From the NCBI GenBank assembly GCA_020633055.1, contig JACKEJ010000009.1:434001-498000 (forward strand): a stretch of 64,000 bases of DNA, read 5' to 3'. The notes under the pieces are model-generated. The model was not told the origin of the DNA. It did not search any database and saw only the letters and a program-made list of their open reading frames with translations. Numbering within the stretch: the first letter of the stretch is position 1; the number at the start of each line of letters is the position of its first letter. Source of the DNA: Sandaracinaceae bacterium (GTDB taxonomy: Bacteria > Myxococcota_A > Polyangia > Polyangiales > Houyiibacteriaceae). A program made the translations under genes and the position numbers. Shown here piece after piece: positions 22,025 through 32,260 of this stretch.

Positions 22025-22870
22025 TCAGTCGTCGCGCCCGAGGAACGCGAGGCAGTGCGCGATGGTCTCGGGGTGGTCCATGATGAACGTGTGGGGCGCG
22101 CGTACCAACGCGAACAGGGCAGCACCCGGCAGGCGCGCTTCATCGACGGCGACCACACCGTCGTCGTCGCCGTCGATCAGCGGATTGACGCCGCGCCCCG
22201 CTCGCAGGGTCCCGGCGATGACCGCGAACGGGATGGTGGGCGCCGCGATGGCGCTCGGAGCGTGACCCGCGTGTACGCGTGCCATGCGCGAGCCCGACGG
22301 GCCGAACACGGCGCGGAACGGCGCGCTGTCGAGGCGCGCTGCCACCCGCGCGCCCTGGCTGGGCGGGGCGATCATGAACAGGCGTCGTGGGTTCAGGGGC
22401 GCCACGCGTTCGGCGTGCTCGGTCAGCAGCGTCCGCGCGACGATGCCGCCCAGGCTGTGGGTGACGAAGCTGGTCGCGGTGCGCGGCGGCAGCGCGGCGA
22501 GCGCGTCCGCCAGGTGCGCGGCATGTTGCGGGACGTCGCCGCGGGTGCTGGCGTAGTCGAGCGCCAGCGTCGCGTAGCCCGCGTCCGAGAGTCGATGGCG
22601 CAACGTGCGCAGCGAGCGCGATGTACGGCCGAGCCCATGCAGCAGCACCACCAGCTCGCGCTCGGGCTCATGGGGCAGGGTCTCGAAGATCTGGTCGAAG
22701 GCTCGCACGCAGGCGGCGCGGCTACCCACCAAGAGGGCGGCGTCGCGGGGCGACAGCAGCCGGTGCTGGGACGGTGAGGGCGCAAAGGACTGCACGCGGT
22801 ACCCTCGCCAGGCGCGCACGTCGTTCCACAGCTGCGCGCCGCCCAGCGTCGGAGGACCTCCGCGCCTCAT
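22025..22870 (-). CDS. Alpha/beta-hydrolase, lipase/esterase-like
   Basis: Predicted 281-residue hydrolase. HG motif LLHGLGRTSRS, nucleophile Ser in FVTHSLGGIVAR, an acidic region GDDDGVVAV, and a plausible catalytic His in APHTFIMDHPE make a complete triad. This pattern resembles small triacylglycerol lipases/esterases (EstA/LipA-like). No signal peptide is evident. Its ATG at 22870 overlaps the stop of the upstream gene by 4 bp (ATGA), so it is coupled to the unknown protein at 22867-24618. The longer open frame upstream is the overlapping neighbour's out-of-frame sequence. Confidence 0.85.
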   Translation of the reverse strand: MRRGGPPTLGGAQLWNDVRAWRGYRVQSFAPSPSQHRLLSPRDAALLVGSRAACVRAFDQIFETLPHEPERELVVLLHGLGRTSRSLRTLRHRLSDAGYATLALDYASTRGDVPQHAAHLADALAALPPRTATSFVTHSLGGIVARTLLTEHAERVAPLNPRRLFMIAPPSQGARVAARLDSAPFRAVFGPSGSRMARVHAGHAPSAIAAPTIPFAVIAGTLRAGRGVNPLIDGDDDGVVAVDEARLPGAALFALVRAPHTFIMDHPETIAHCLAFLGRDD

Positions 22871-24618
22871 CCGCCGAGAGCGCCTCGCAGCAGGCGTTGG
22901 ATCTGGTCGTCCGTGGCGTAGATCTCCTCGATCTGCTCCGAGTCCACCAGCGCCCGCGTGAGCGAGGAGAGCATGTGCTTGGGGCTCCGCGCGTCCGACG
23001 CGGCGCGCACCATCTCGCGCACGAGCATCTGCTTGCGCTCGGGGAGGATCTCGATGACCTCGTCGGCCTCCATGCGATCGAGGAGCGCGTCGAGGGCTGC
23101 CATGAGCTTCTGGTTGAAGGGCGTCATCTCGACGTCTTCGGGCTCGTCGTCGACTTCCTCCGCGCCCGGGCCACCGCCGAGCAGCGCGCGCAGCGCGCCG
23201 CCCAGCCCACCCAAGTCCCCGGCGAGCCCGCCCAACGGATCCGCGTCTGGCGGACTGGCCTTCCCCTTGGACGACTTGGCCTTGCTCGCGGCGGGGGCTC
23301 TCTCGGGCTTGCCAGCCTTGGCCTTGGGGGGCACCCCTGCGGTCTTGCCCTTGCTCCGCGGCGCCGGGGGCGGTTCGAGTGCGGCGTTGCTGGCGCCCAG
23401 CTCGCGCTCGAGCGCGGCGAACTCCTCGTCGGAGTCGAGGTCGCCGAGGTCCAGATCGTCCAGCCCCGCGAGCGCCCCCAGGTCGTCCAGGCCGAGCGCC
23501 GCGAGCTCGTCGAGGCCACCCAGATCGGTATCGGCGGGGCGGGCCGCCGCGGCGGCGGCCTCCCGTTGGGCTTTCCCGGCGCGGCGGATGGGCGTCACGT
23601 CGACCTTGCCCTTCGTGCCCTTCGCGGTGGACGAGCTCTTCGCCGGCGTCGCGGCCTTGCGCGTGGGGGCGGTCTTGCGCGCGCTGGCCCGCAGGCTGCG
23701 CTGCGCGCCCTCGAAGCGGGCCTTCCAAGCTCCGGCCAGCTCCTGCAACAGGTCGTCGTCGCTCGCGCACCCGGCGGCGATGGCGCTCGGCAGTCGTCCC
23801 GTGTGCAGCGCGCCCTCCAGCTCTCGGAGCTGCTCGAGGAGTCCGTGGTGGACGCCGCTCAGCTCGTCGATGTCGAAGTCGTCCGGGAGCTCGACGCGGC
23901 GCTCCCGCACGAAGCGCTCTGTGGCCCACGCCAGCGTGGCGCGGCCGAGCGCGGGGTGGGTTTCGGTCGGAGGTGGAGCGAGCGGGCCGTCGAGCACGGG
24001 CCAACCGCCGCGGCTGAGCGCATCCCAGGCCTCGGTGAAGCCGGAGTCCATGAAGCTCTCGAAGACGTTCCAGCCCGAACGCGCGTCGTCCTCCCACGCA
24101 TCGTCCAATAGCCGCGCATACTTCTTGGTCGCGGCTTGCAGCGTCGCCTTCTTGCCACCCGCGGAGACGGTCACGCGTGCCGCCATCCACTGTAGCGCCT
24201 GGCTGATGTCTTCGAACTCCAGGTCTCCTCGCAAGCCGTCTTCTGCCGTGTAGACGCGGTGCTTGCCGGACGGATCCGCGACGGTGTCCACGAGGAACAG
24301 GGTGTCTTCCATCGCCGGGCACGTGAACGCCTCCAGCTCGGCGACCTGGATGGCCCACTGCATGCGCCACGGCGCCGACGGGTCGCCTGCGGCCAGGCCG
24401 GGGTAGGGCGCCTCGCTGAGGTCGAGCAGCACGAAGCCATGCGCGTGCTGAGCGCCCAGTGTGAGGGCTTCGACCAACACGTCCACCGGGTCCTCGAGCG
24501 GCAGCTGCGTGGCATCGACGTCGATGGCGGAGAGATACGCCTGCAGGGCGCTCTCCAATTCGTTGGACTTGGCTCGGGTCACCGCCGCGGGTGTAGCAGG
24601 GGCGTGAGGGGGGAGCAC
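22867..24618 (-). CDS. Unknown protein with acidic/basic low-complexity middle
   Basis: I do not recognise this 583-residue protein. Residues 1-310 look folded and mostly helical. Residues 310-500 are low complexity: Lys/Ala-rich stretches (KTAPTRKAATPAK), a Leu-Gly-Asp array (DDLGALAGLDDLDLGDL) and more Lys/Pro. The last 80 residues are a charged helical domain (MAALDALLDRMEADEVIEILPERKQ, shortened here). No membrane segment. The start is a GTG at 24618; a second GTG at 24582 is possible. It is translationally coupled to a lipase, suggesting a role in handling that enzyme or its substrate, but this is inference only. Confidence 0.72.
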   Translation of the reverse strand: MLPPHAPATPAAVTRAKSNELESALQAYLSAIDVDATQLPLEDPVDVLVEALTLGAQHAHGFVLLDLSEAPYPGLAAGDPSAPWRMQWAIQVAELEAFTCPAMEDTLFLVDTVADPSGKHRVYTAEDGLRGDLEFEDISQALQWMAARVTVSAGGKKATLQAATKKYARLLDDAWEDDARSGWNVFESFMDSGFTEAWDALSRGGWPVLDGPLAPPPTETHPALGRATLAWATERFVRERRVELPDDFDIDELSGVHHGLLEQLRELEGALHTGRLPSAIAAGCASDDDLLQELAGAWKARFEGAQRSLRASARKTAPTRKAATPAKSSSTAKGTKGKVDVTPIRRAGKAQREAAAAAARPADTDLGGLDELAALGLDDLGALAGLDDLDLGDLDSDEEFAALERELGASNAALEPPPAPRSKGKTAGVPPKAKAGKPERAPAASKAKSSKGKASPPDADPLGGLAGDLGGLGGALRALLGGGPGAEEVDDEPEDVEMTPFNQKLMAALDALLDRMEADEVIEILPERKQMLVREMVRAASDARSPKHMLSSLTRALVDSEQIEEIYATDDQIQRLLRGALGG

Positions 24619-24701
24619 GCCGGGCCCCCTGCATCGGCCTCGCCGAAAACTTGTGCGCCAAGGTCGGACATGTAGGATGAAGGTCTACAGGAGAACTCAC
24701 C

Positions 24702-25166
24702 ATGACGCTGCGCCACACCGCCGAACGCCGCTCGATCCGCCGCCAGGTCGACCTCCCCTGCCAGGCGGTCGCCGAGGAGGGCTTCCGCTTGCTGGGCGAG
24801 CGCGTCACGGATCTGTCCCCAGAAGGTATGCAGGTCGTCAGCAGCGCCCAAGTGCGCGTCGGTGAGCCCGTGCTCGTGAGCTTCCGCGCGCCCTACAGCG
24901 ACGACTGGATGGACGCGGAGGCGGAGGTGGCGCGCGTCGTTCGGGGGCATCGAGGCACCGACAAGGGGCGCTCCATCGGTCTGCGCTTCACTCATCAGTC
25001 GGCCTTCGACCGCGTCATGCTGAGCGAGCGGCTGCGGCACCTCGTACCCCCACCGCCAGCGCGTCAGCTGCGCCGGGACTATGCCGGCTTCGTGCGAGGC
25101 GTGGACTTCCTGTCTCACAAGAGCCTCGCGCGCCACGGGTTCGAGTATCTGAGCGAACGCCTCTGA
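24702..25166 (+). CDS. PilZ domain protein (c-di-GMP binding)
   Basis: A 154-residue single-domain protein. The c-di-GMP signature is present: an RxxxR-type N-terminal motif (ERRSIRRQVDLP) followed by DLSPEGMQV (D/NxSxxG type), then a beta-barrel with GRSIGLRF. PilZ proteins act as c-di-GMP receptors controlling motility, exopolysaccharide or transcription. The ATG at 24702 has AGGAG 8 bases upstream. It is transcribed alone, between a divergent operon and a converging TerB-like gene. A degenerate-GGDEF/EAL protein is encoded at 44609-46729. Confidence 0.9.
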   Translation: MTLRHTAERRSIRRQVDLPCQAVAEEGFRLLGERVTDLSPEGMQVVSSAQVRVGEPVLVSFRAPYSDDWMDAEAEVARVVRGHRGTDKGRSIGLRFTHQSAFDRVMLSERLRHLVPPPPARQLRRDYAGFVRGVDFLSHKSLARHGFEYLSERL

Positions 25167-25198
25167 GCGCGCGCGTCTGAGCGAGACCCTCCGGGGGG

Positions 25199-25744
25199 TC
25201 AGGGTGCGGGGACCGCGCTGAGGCGTTCGGTCATCGCGCTGCGCAGCTCCTCCGCGCGGGCGTCCGAGATCCCCAGGCGCTTCGCGAGCCCTTCGTGGAA
25301 CGCGGCCTCGGCGCGGTCGACGTGGCCGTCCGTGCCCGCGAGCTCCCAGCTGAGGGCGAGCATCAGCTCGCGCAGCACGGGGTGGGTCAGCCGTTGCTCG
25401 AGGTCGTCCAGCGACGGAGGGTCGTGCACGGCCGACACGAGCGCGTCCACCGTGTCGTCGTCCAGCTGCGACGCCATGACCACCTGCTTCACGAAGTGGG
25501 CTTCTTCCGGGTCCAGGTTGCGGTCTGCGTTGGCCATCCAGATGCAGATCTCGATGGCGGCGCGCTTCTCACGCACGGCGACGTCGGCGCTCTGCTCGGC
25601 GAACCACGCGCGCAGCGCGTCGAGTCGCTCTTCGCCGACCACGTAGGCGGCCACGGCCAGCCCCGCGGCCTCCTCGCCGCTGACCACCCCGCTGCGGGCG
25701 AGGGTCCCAATCCACGTCGACATCGCGCTGGTGGCTTGCATCAT
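25199..25744 (-). CDS. TerB-like domain protein
   Basis: Helical protein of about 181 residues resembling the TerB (tellurite-resistance B) fold: CIWMANADRNLDPEEAHFVKQ and, later, MLALSWELAGTDGHVDRAEA carry the paired acidic, metal-binding-like D-x-D/E helices typical of TerB. The function of stand-alone TerB proteins is unknown. Two adjacent ATGs (25744, 25741) open the frame, and a third internal ATG (25723) is possible. The start lies 64 bp from the divergent histidine kinase gene. A second TerB-like protein sits at 33089-33523. Confidence 0.72.
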   Translation of the reverse strand: MMQATSAMSTWIGTLARSGVVSGEEAAGLAVAAYVVGEERLDALRAWFAEQSADVAVREKRAAIEICIWMANADRNLDPEEAHFVKQVVMASQLDDDTVDALVSAVHDPPSLDDLEQRLTHPVLRELMLALSWELAGTDGHVDRAEAAFHEGLAKRLGISDARAEELRSAMTERLSAVPAP

Positions 25745-25808
25745 GCCGAGCACTCTACCAGAGCTTCGCGCCAGCGTGGGCGTGCAGAACTTTGGTACGC
25801 TCCCGCCG

Positions 25809-27212
25809 ATGGAGCCGCGCCGCAAGTCGCTCACGCACCTCGGGCTCCGCTCCCAGATCGTGCTCGCGCTTTCGGTGACGTTCGTGTTGGCCTTCGGCCT
25901 CTTCGCGGTCGCGCTCGTGCGCATCACGCAGCGAGGACGGGCGGACGACCGTGTCAGTGACGTGCGCGCGGCCGCGACGCTCTTCGCTCGCGCCCTCTCG
26001 GCGCCGAGCGAGCAGCCGCGGGAGCGGTTCGTGGCGCTCAGCGCGGCGTTGCTGGGCGAAGCCGGGGTGCGCGGCGTAGAGCTCGAGCAACTGGAGAGCG
26101 AACCGTGGGTGCGCGGCGTGACGGGGCTCGGCGCTCCGGTCGACGCGACGCTCGACGACGGTCGTCGGCTGCGCTTGTGGGTGCGCGCGCCTGCGGTGGA
26201 CACTTCGCCGCACCTGTCACTGGTGCTGGGCTACGTGTCCGTGACGGGCGCGTTCGTGTTGCTGCTCGCGTACGTTGCGCTCACCGCGCTCATCGTCCGG
26301 CCGGTGGAGCGCATCACGCAGGCCGTGACGCGCCTCGCCGAGGGCAAGCTGCGGCACGACGTGCCGGTCAGCGGCGCCGCCGAAGTGGCGGAGCTCGCCG
26401 TCGGCTTCAACCGCATGGCGGCCCAGCTGCGCGCCGATCGCGACGCGCTCGAGCGCCGCCTGCAGGAGCTCCTGACCACCACCCGCGAGCTCGAAGCGGC
26501 GCAGGCGCAGGTGGTACGGGGCGAGCGCCTCGCCTCCGTCGGGCGTCTCGCGGCGGGCGTGGCGCACGAGCTGGGGAACCCGCTGAGCGCCGTGGTGGGC
26601 CTGCTCGAGCTGGTGCGCGAGGGCGACCTCGACGCCGAGGAGAGCGCCGAGTTCCTCGCCCGCGCGCAACGCGAGACCGAGCGCATGCACCGCATCATCC
26701 GCGACCTGCTCGACTTCGCGCGTCAAGGCACGGCGGCGGTCGACCCAGCCGCGCCATCGGGGGACGCGGACGTCGCCGCCATCGTGGACGAGACGCTGCG
26801 CCTGCTCGCACCCCAGAAGGACATGGGGCGCGTTCGCCTCGAGCGAGCCTTCGAGGAGGGCCTCCCGCACGCCGCCGTGGACCCCGAGGTGGTGCGGCAG
26901 GTCGCGCTCAACCTGTTGCTGAACGCGGTGGACGCGCTCGCTGGCGATGGGCTCGTGCGGGTGACGCTCGCACCTGACGGGGAGGAGCTGCTGCTGCAGG
27001 TGAGCGACAGCGGGCCGGGGATCGCCCCCGTCGTGCGCGAGCACCTCTTCGAACCCTTCGTCACCACCAAGGCCGCTGGGGAGGGGACGGGGCTGGGTCT
27101 CGCCGTGGTGCATGGTCTGGTGGAGCGCGCGGGCGGTCGCATCGCGGCAGATGACGCCACCGAGGAAGAGGGGGGTGGGGCCCGCTTTCGCGTGTGGTTC
27201 CCGACGCCGTGA
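25809..27212 (+). CDS. Membrane sensor histidine kinase with HAMP domain
   Basis: Orphan sensor kinase, 467 residues. Two membrane segments (about 15-40 and 138-160) flank a periplasmic sensor of about 100 residues with no recognised fold. HAMP follows (VRPVERITQAVTRLAEGKL), then a coiled-coil and the HisKA box VAHELGNPLSAVVG, with N-box LNLLLNAVDAL, G1 DSGPGI and G2 GTGLGLAVVHGL intact. It should be active in phosphotransfer. The ATG at 25809 gives MEPRRKS, a basic N-terminus before the first membrane helix. No response regulator lies next to it, so the partner is elsewhere. Confidence 0.92.
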   Translation: MEPRRKSLTHLGLRSQIVLALSVTFVLAFGLFAVALVRITQRGRADDRVSDVRAAATLFARALSAPSEQPRERFVALSAALLGEAGVRGVELEQLESEPWVRGVTGLGAPVDATLDDGRRLRLWVRAPAVDTSPHLSLVLGYVSVTGAFVLLLAYVALTALIVRPVERITQAVTRLAEGKLRHDVPVSGAAEVAELAVGFNRMAAQLRADRDALERRLQELLTTTRELEAAQAQVVRGERLASVGRLAAGVAHELGNPLSAVVGLLELVREGDLDAEESAEFLARAQRETERMHRIIRDLLDFARQGTAAVDPAAPSGDADVAAIVDETLRLLAPQKDMGRVRLERAFEEGLPHAAVDPEVVRQVALNLLLNAVDALAGDGLVRVTLAPDGEELLLQVSDSGPGIAPVVREHLFEPFVTTKAAGEGTGLGLAVVHGLVERAGGRIAADDATEEEGGGARFRVWFPTP

Positions 27213-27293
27213 CACAAAAATTACAAGGGATGCACGGTGTCGGCGGGGGCGCGTGATAAAGGTGTGGAGTCGCCTCGAAGGAGCTCTGTGCGC

Positions 27294-27905
27294 ATGAAGA
27301 AGTGGATTGGAAAGACGTGGCTGCGCGTGGCGGGCTGGACGCTCGAGGGCGAGGCCCCGACCGAGAAGCGCTACGTGCTCATCGCGGCGCCGCACACGTC
27401 CAACTGGGACCTGCCCTTCATGCTGGCGTGCTCGTACATCTACGACCTGCCCATGCACTGGATGGGCAAGGACAGCCTCTTCAAGGCGCCGCTCGGCTGG
27501 CTGCTCACGCCGCTCGGCGGTCTGCCCATCGACCGCACCAAGCCGGGTGGCGTCGTCCAGCAGCTGACCGAGCGCTTCGCGGACCTGGCCGAGCGCGACG
27601 AGGCGTTCGTGCTGGCCGTCCCCGCGGAGGGTACGCGCAGTAAGAAGCCCATGTGGAAGTCGGGCTTCTATCACATCGCCCGCTCGGCCGACGTGCCCAT
27701 CGCCCTCAGCTATCTGGACTGGAAGACCAAGCGCACCGGCATCGGCAAGGTCATGCGGCCGAGCGGCGACATCAAGGCGGACATGGACCAGATCCGTGCG
27801 TTCTATGCGGGTATGGAGGGCAAGTTCCCAGGCGAGTTCACCCCGCCCCTGCTGCGTGAAGAGCTCGAGGAAGAGACGAGCGAAGCGCTCAGCGACGTGG
27901 GCTGA
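27294..27905 (+). CDS. PlsC-like 1-acylglycerol-3-phosphate acyltransferase family protein
   Basis: Lysophospholipid acyltransferase-like protein of 203 residues. It has the HX4D catalytic motif (His34-TSNW-Asp39) and the EGTRS substrate motif (PAEGTRSK, Glu112 onward). This short subfamily, which has KPMWKSGFYHIA after the second motif, is often annotated as a generic acyltransferase rather than true PlsC. It would acylate a lysolipid at the inner membrane. The ATG at 27294 is preceded by AAGGAG at a suitable distance. It lies 81 bp downstream of the histidine kinase, so it may be on the same transcript. Confidence 0.88.
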   Translation: MKKWIGKTWLRVAGWTLEGEAPTEKRYVLIAAPHTSNWDLPFMLACSYIYDLPMHWMGKDSLFKAPLGWLLTPLGGLPIDRTKPGGVVQQLTERFADLAERDEAFVLAVPAEGTRSKKPMWKSGFYHIARSADVPIALSYLDWKTKRTGIGKVMRPSGDIKADMDQIRAFYAGMEGKFPGEFTPPLLREELEEETSEALSDVG

Positions 27906-28004
27906 ACCACTGGCTCCGCGGACAGGCGCGCGCCACCGGCAGACCGTCCGGCGCGCCCGTGGAGTCCAGAGCGATCACGAGCGCCGCAGCGTGCAGGTGG
28001 CGCG

Positions 28005-29105
28005 CTACTCGTTCGCCAGGTGCTGCTGCCACTGCACCGGCAGGTCCAGCCAGCCCTCGCCGTGCAGGTACGCGTAGATGGCGTTGCACCACACCGCGCA
28101 GATCTCGGCGTAGATGCGCGGGTCGGCCGCGAACTGCAGTGTCTCGGGACGGAACGCGTCAGCGCCCTCCTCGTTGAGGTGGGCGGCCAGCGGCGCCTGC
28201 ATGTGGCTCAGCATGTTGTCGAGGAACTTGCGCTCGAACACCTTGCGGAACTCGGGGAACGAGGCCTCCTGGATCTTGTAGGTGAGCGCAGCGCCGTGCG
28301 CGACGCGGCTCTCGCGCACGACTTCCCACGAGAACTCGCCGAGGCTCTCCCGGAAGTCGCGCATGAGGAACACGAGGAGCACGTCCCGGTAGACCATCAG
28401 CAGCCGCTCGAGCTCTGGGCGGCTGCGTGCGAGGGTCTCGGACACCAGCATCTTGGAGAAGCGGTGCAGACGCTCCACGGCGTCGGCCTTCACCTTCTCG
28501 TCGCGGTAGTTGAGGGTGCGCAGTTCGTCGACCAGCAGCGCCTCGTTGTGGTGCAGGACGTGGAACAGCGCCTCGTCCGCGTACGCGAACACCGTCTTGG
28601 CGCTCTGGGCCACGGACGGGTTGGCGTAGATCTCGGATGTGAAGAACAGGTTCGTGATCTTGCGCTGGATCGTCTCGATCTTGTGGCGCAGGAACGCCTC
28701 GCGGCGCGCCGAGACCATCTTCTCCAGGAGCTCACGCAGCCCCTTCATGAGGGCAATCTCGATCTCGGCGGGGTCGGTGGGAGCGGCGCTGGCGAGCTGC
28801 TCCTTCTGCAGCGACTGCAGCTCGGCGACCACCTGCGCGGTGATCGCGTCGAGCTCCGCGTTGGTCTGGATCTGCGGCTCGAAGTACACGACGCGCGCGT
28901 TCAGCTGCTCGTCGCGGAGGCGCAGCACGTTCTCGGCGAGCTCGATGCGAGCGAGCGTGGCTTTGGGAACGGGAGGGGCTGCAGTGCCGGTACGCACGCT
29001 CGGGGGCGGAGGAGGGGGTCCCGCCTGAGAGGGCCGAGCCGCAGCGGAAGGAGCGCTGGGCGGCGCCGCGCGATTCGGAGGAACAGGCGGCTTGGGCACG
29101 GACAT
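28005..29105 (-). CDS. Unknown cytoplasmic protein with Pro-rich N-terminus
   Basis: I do not recognise this 366-residue protein. About 47 N-terminal residues are Pro/Ala-rich and probably disordered (PPPPPPS). The rest is predicted mainly helical, with repeated heptad-like Leu/Glu/Arg patterns (for example LRELLEKMVSARREAFLRHK) and an aromatic C-terminus (GWLDLPVQWQQHL). No signal peptide or clear membrane segment. It is followed on the opposite strand by the converging acyltransferase gene and preceded, 70 bp away, by the zinc-ribbon membrane protein on the same strand. Confidence 0.72.
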   Translation of the reverse strand: MSVPKPPVPPNRAAPPSAPSAAARPSQAGPPPPPPSVRTGTAAPPVPKATLARIELAENVLRLRDEQLNARVVYFEPQIQTNAELDAITAQVVAELQSLQKEQLASAAPTDPAEIEIALMKGLRELLEKMVSARREAFLRHKIETIQRKITNLFFTSEIYANPSVAQSAKTVFAYADEALFHVLHHNEALLVDELRTLNYRDEKVKADAVERLHRFSKMLVSETLARSRPELERLLMVYRDVLLVFLMRDFRESLGEFSWEVVRESRVAHGAALTYKIQEASFPEFRKVFERKFLDNMLSHMQAPLAAHLNEEGADAFRPETLQFAADPRIYAEICAVWCNAIYAYLHGEGWLDLPVQWQQHLANE

Positions 29106-29175
29106 GGCCGCATCGTGCCCGTGGTGCGTTGTCGGATCAACCGTCTCGTGCAGCCCGTGGGGGCGGTCGGGACGC

Positions 29176-29712
29176 TCAGGCGCTCTTGGCGCGCTTTCGG
29201 GTCGAGGCCGGCTGCAGCCTCTCGCCGACGAAGGCGCCCATCAGCGTGGCCAGGACCCCGAGGAGGCCACCCACCACGTAGGCGAGCTTCGGCAACTCGT
29301 ACACGTCGGCGATGCTGTCCAGGTATGCCAGCGTGGGGAGCACGGCCAACAGCGCGCCCACAGGGGGCTCGAGGAACGTCTTACCGGGGGAGAGGAACCC
29401 GACGATGACGGCACCCACGAACCACACCCCGCCCGCGATGAGCAACCCCACCGAGCCCTGCGGGTCGTATGTGGCGATCACCATCGGGAGCCCAGCGAAC
29501 ACGATCGCGCCCAGGATCATGTCCAAGACGAAAGCGATCAGCACCCACTTCCACTCGAACGTGTCTTGTTGATACTGGCGCGCGAGCTCCTCGTCCTCGC
29601 TGAGGCTGCGCGTCAGCTCCTCCAGGCGTGCGCCGCATGACGCGCATCGCTCGCTGCTGATGGGGTTCGAGGCGCCGCAGACGGCGCAGCTGATCGTATC
29701 GGGGTTCGCCAT
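29176..29712 (-). CDS. Zinc-ribbon membrane protein of unknown function
   Basis: A 178-residue protein with an N-terminal zinc ribbon (CAVCG, then CASCG) and about four membrane helices after residue 50. The ATG at 29712 (MANPDTISCAVCG) was chosen because the ribbon begins right after it. Similar small ribbon-plus-membrane proteins are widespread and uncharacterised. It ends with a basic tail (STRKRAKSA). Its role cannot be inferred from context. Confidence 0.75.
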   Translation of the reverse strand: MANPDTISCAVCGASNPISSERCASCGARLEELTRSLSEDEELARQYQQDTFEWKWVLIAFVLDMILGAIVFAGLPMVIATYDPQGSVGLLIAGGVWFVGAVIVGFLSPGKTFLEPPVGALLAVLPTLAYLDSIADVYELPKLAYVVGGLLGVLATLMGAFVGERLQPASTRKRAKSA

Positions 29713-29783
29713 TCGAAGATCTCTCGGGCCGCAGTGTCGCGCGGATCGGGGGTCGGACGCAACCCCCGAGACCCCCCACAACG

Positions 29784-29813
29784 AGAAAGCCCGGCGCGCA
29801 GGCCGGGCTCTCT
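29784..29813 (-). terminator. Intrinsic terminator of the ompA-like gene
   Basis: An 8-bp GC-rich stem (AGCCCGGC at 29788-29795 with GCCGGGCT at 29802-29809) followed on the minus strand by TTTC. It lies 22 bp past the stop of the gene at 29836-31320. Confidence 0.65.
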
Positions 29814-29835
29814 CAGGGGTAGGTACCGAAGGGGC

Positions 29836-31320
<1,485 letters not shown>

Positions 31321-31462
31321 GATGCGGCTATTGGGCACGGTTTATGGCTGGCGGTCAAGTCCGGGACGCGACCCCCTCGTGTATTGTCTCGTACCGCGGG
31401 TCTCCTGACACGTATGGGGGCGACGCCTTGCGGGGCCGCGTGCGCCCGCCCACACCTCGTCC

Positions 31463-32260
31463 ATGAGCGACGGACAGTGGTGGGGCACCCACGAGGTAGG
31501 CCCGGGTGGACGGCTCGAGCTGACGCTGGGGCCCCTGACGCTGTGGGTCAGCCGCTTCGAGCGGGAGTGGCGCATTGGGGCCACGCGCGAGGGCGACTCG
31601 CTGCGGGGCGGGGCCGAGCTGCACGTCCACCCGCGCGGCGAGGGCGGCGGGAGCGTCGACGACACGGAGTGGGACCGCTTCGCGCAACGTGAGACGGCGA
31701 GCCGGGTCACGCTCTCGCCGGCGCTGATGGACCGGGCGTTCGTCGTGCGGCCGTACGCGAAGCTCCACCTGCTCCCTCACCAAGAAGTTGTCGTCTATGT
31801 CACGACGCCTCTGGTCGTGCGTGTGGCGGATGGGGAGGCGACGGCGCCGATGGTGGAGGTCCCCGTCACGCAGCCCTCCGAGACGTGGCATGGGCGCACG
31901 ACGATGGACGGGAGCGTCTGCTACGCAGGCCGCACGCACGCGCGGCTGGATCGCGCCGAGCTCGAGCAGCGTCAAAGCCGGGCCACCACGGCGATCTGGC
32001 TCTTGAACCGGCACGAGGAGCCCTATTGGGTGGAGCGCCTCTACGTGCCCGTGACCCGCATGGCGTTGTGGGCCGACGAGGCGACGGGAGACCTGCGCAC
32101 CGACGACATCGCGGTCACACGAGGACGTGACGGGGAGGACGTCTCCGTGCGGCCCGGCGCGCCGGTACCTGGGGCCGTGCGCGTGGCGCCCCCCCGCGAG
32201 CTGCAGCAGGGCGTGTCCGTCTTGCAGATGCTCAACCACTTTTGGGGGGCCGGACGATGA
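31463..32260 (+). CDS. DUF432-like protein
   Basis: A 265-residue soluble protein, all-beta in appearance, resembling DUF432 proteins (LPHQEVVVYVTTPLVV; later TAIWLLNRHEEPYWVERLYVP). The function is unknown. It overlaps the downstream mscS-like gene by 4 bp (ATGA), so the two are translationally coupled. DUF432-type genes are known beside MscS channels in other genomes, as I recall, which points to a channel-linked accessory role. The ATG at 31463 is the first plausible start. Assignment to the family is by pattern, not by search. Confidence 0.65.
   Translation: MSDGQWWGTHEVGPGGRLELTLGPLTLWVSRFEREWRIGATREGDSLRGGAELHVHPRGEGGGSVDDTEWDRFAQRETASRVTLSPALMDRAFVVRPYAKLHLLPHQEVVVYVTTPLVVRVADGEATAPMVEVPVTQPSETWHGRTTMDGSVCYAGRTHARLDRAELEQRQSRATTAIWLLNRHEEPYWVERLYVPVTRMALWADEATGDLRTDDIAVTRGRDGEDVSVRPGAPVPGAVRVAPPRELQQGVSVLQMLNHFWGAGR

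Noticed and set aside
27906..28004. GGCGCGC/GCGCGCC hairpin between the convergent acyltransferase and unknown genes
   Set aside because: Such GC repeats arise often by chance at this composition, and there is no T-tract; not called a terminator.
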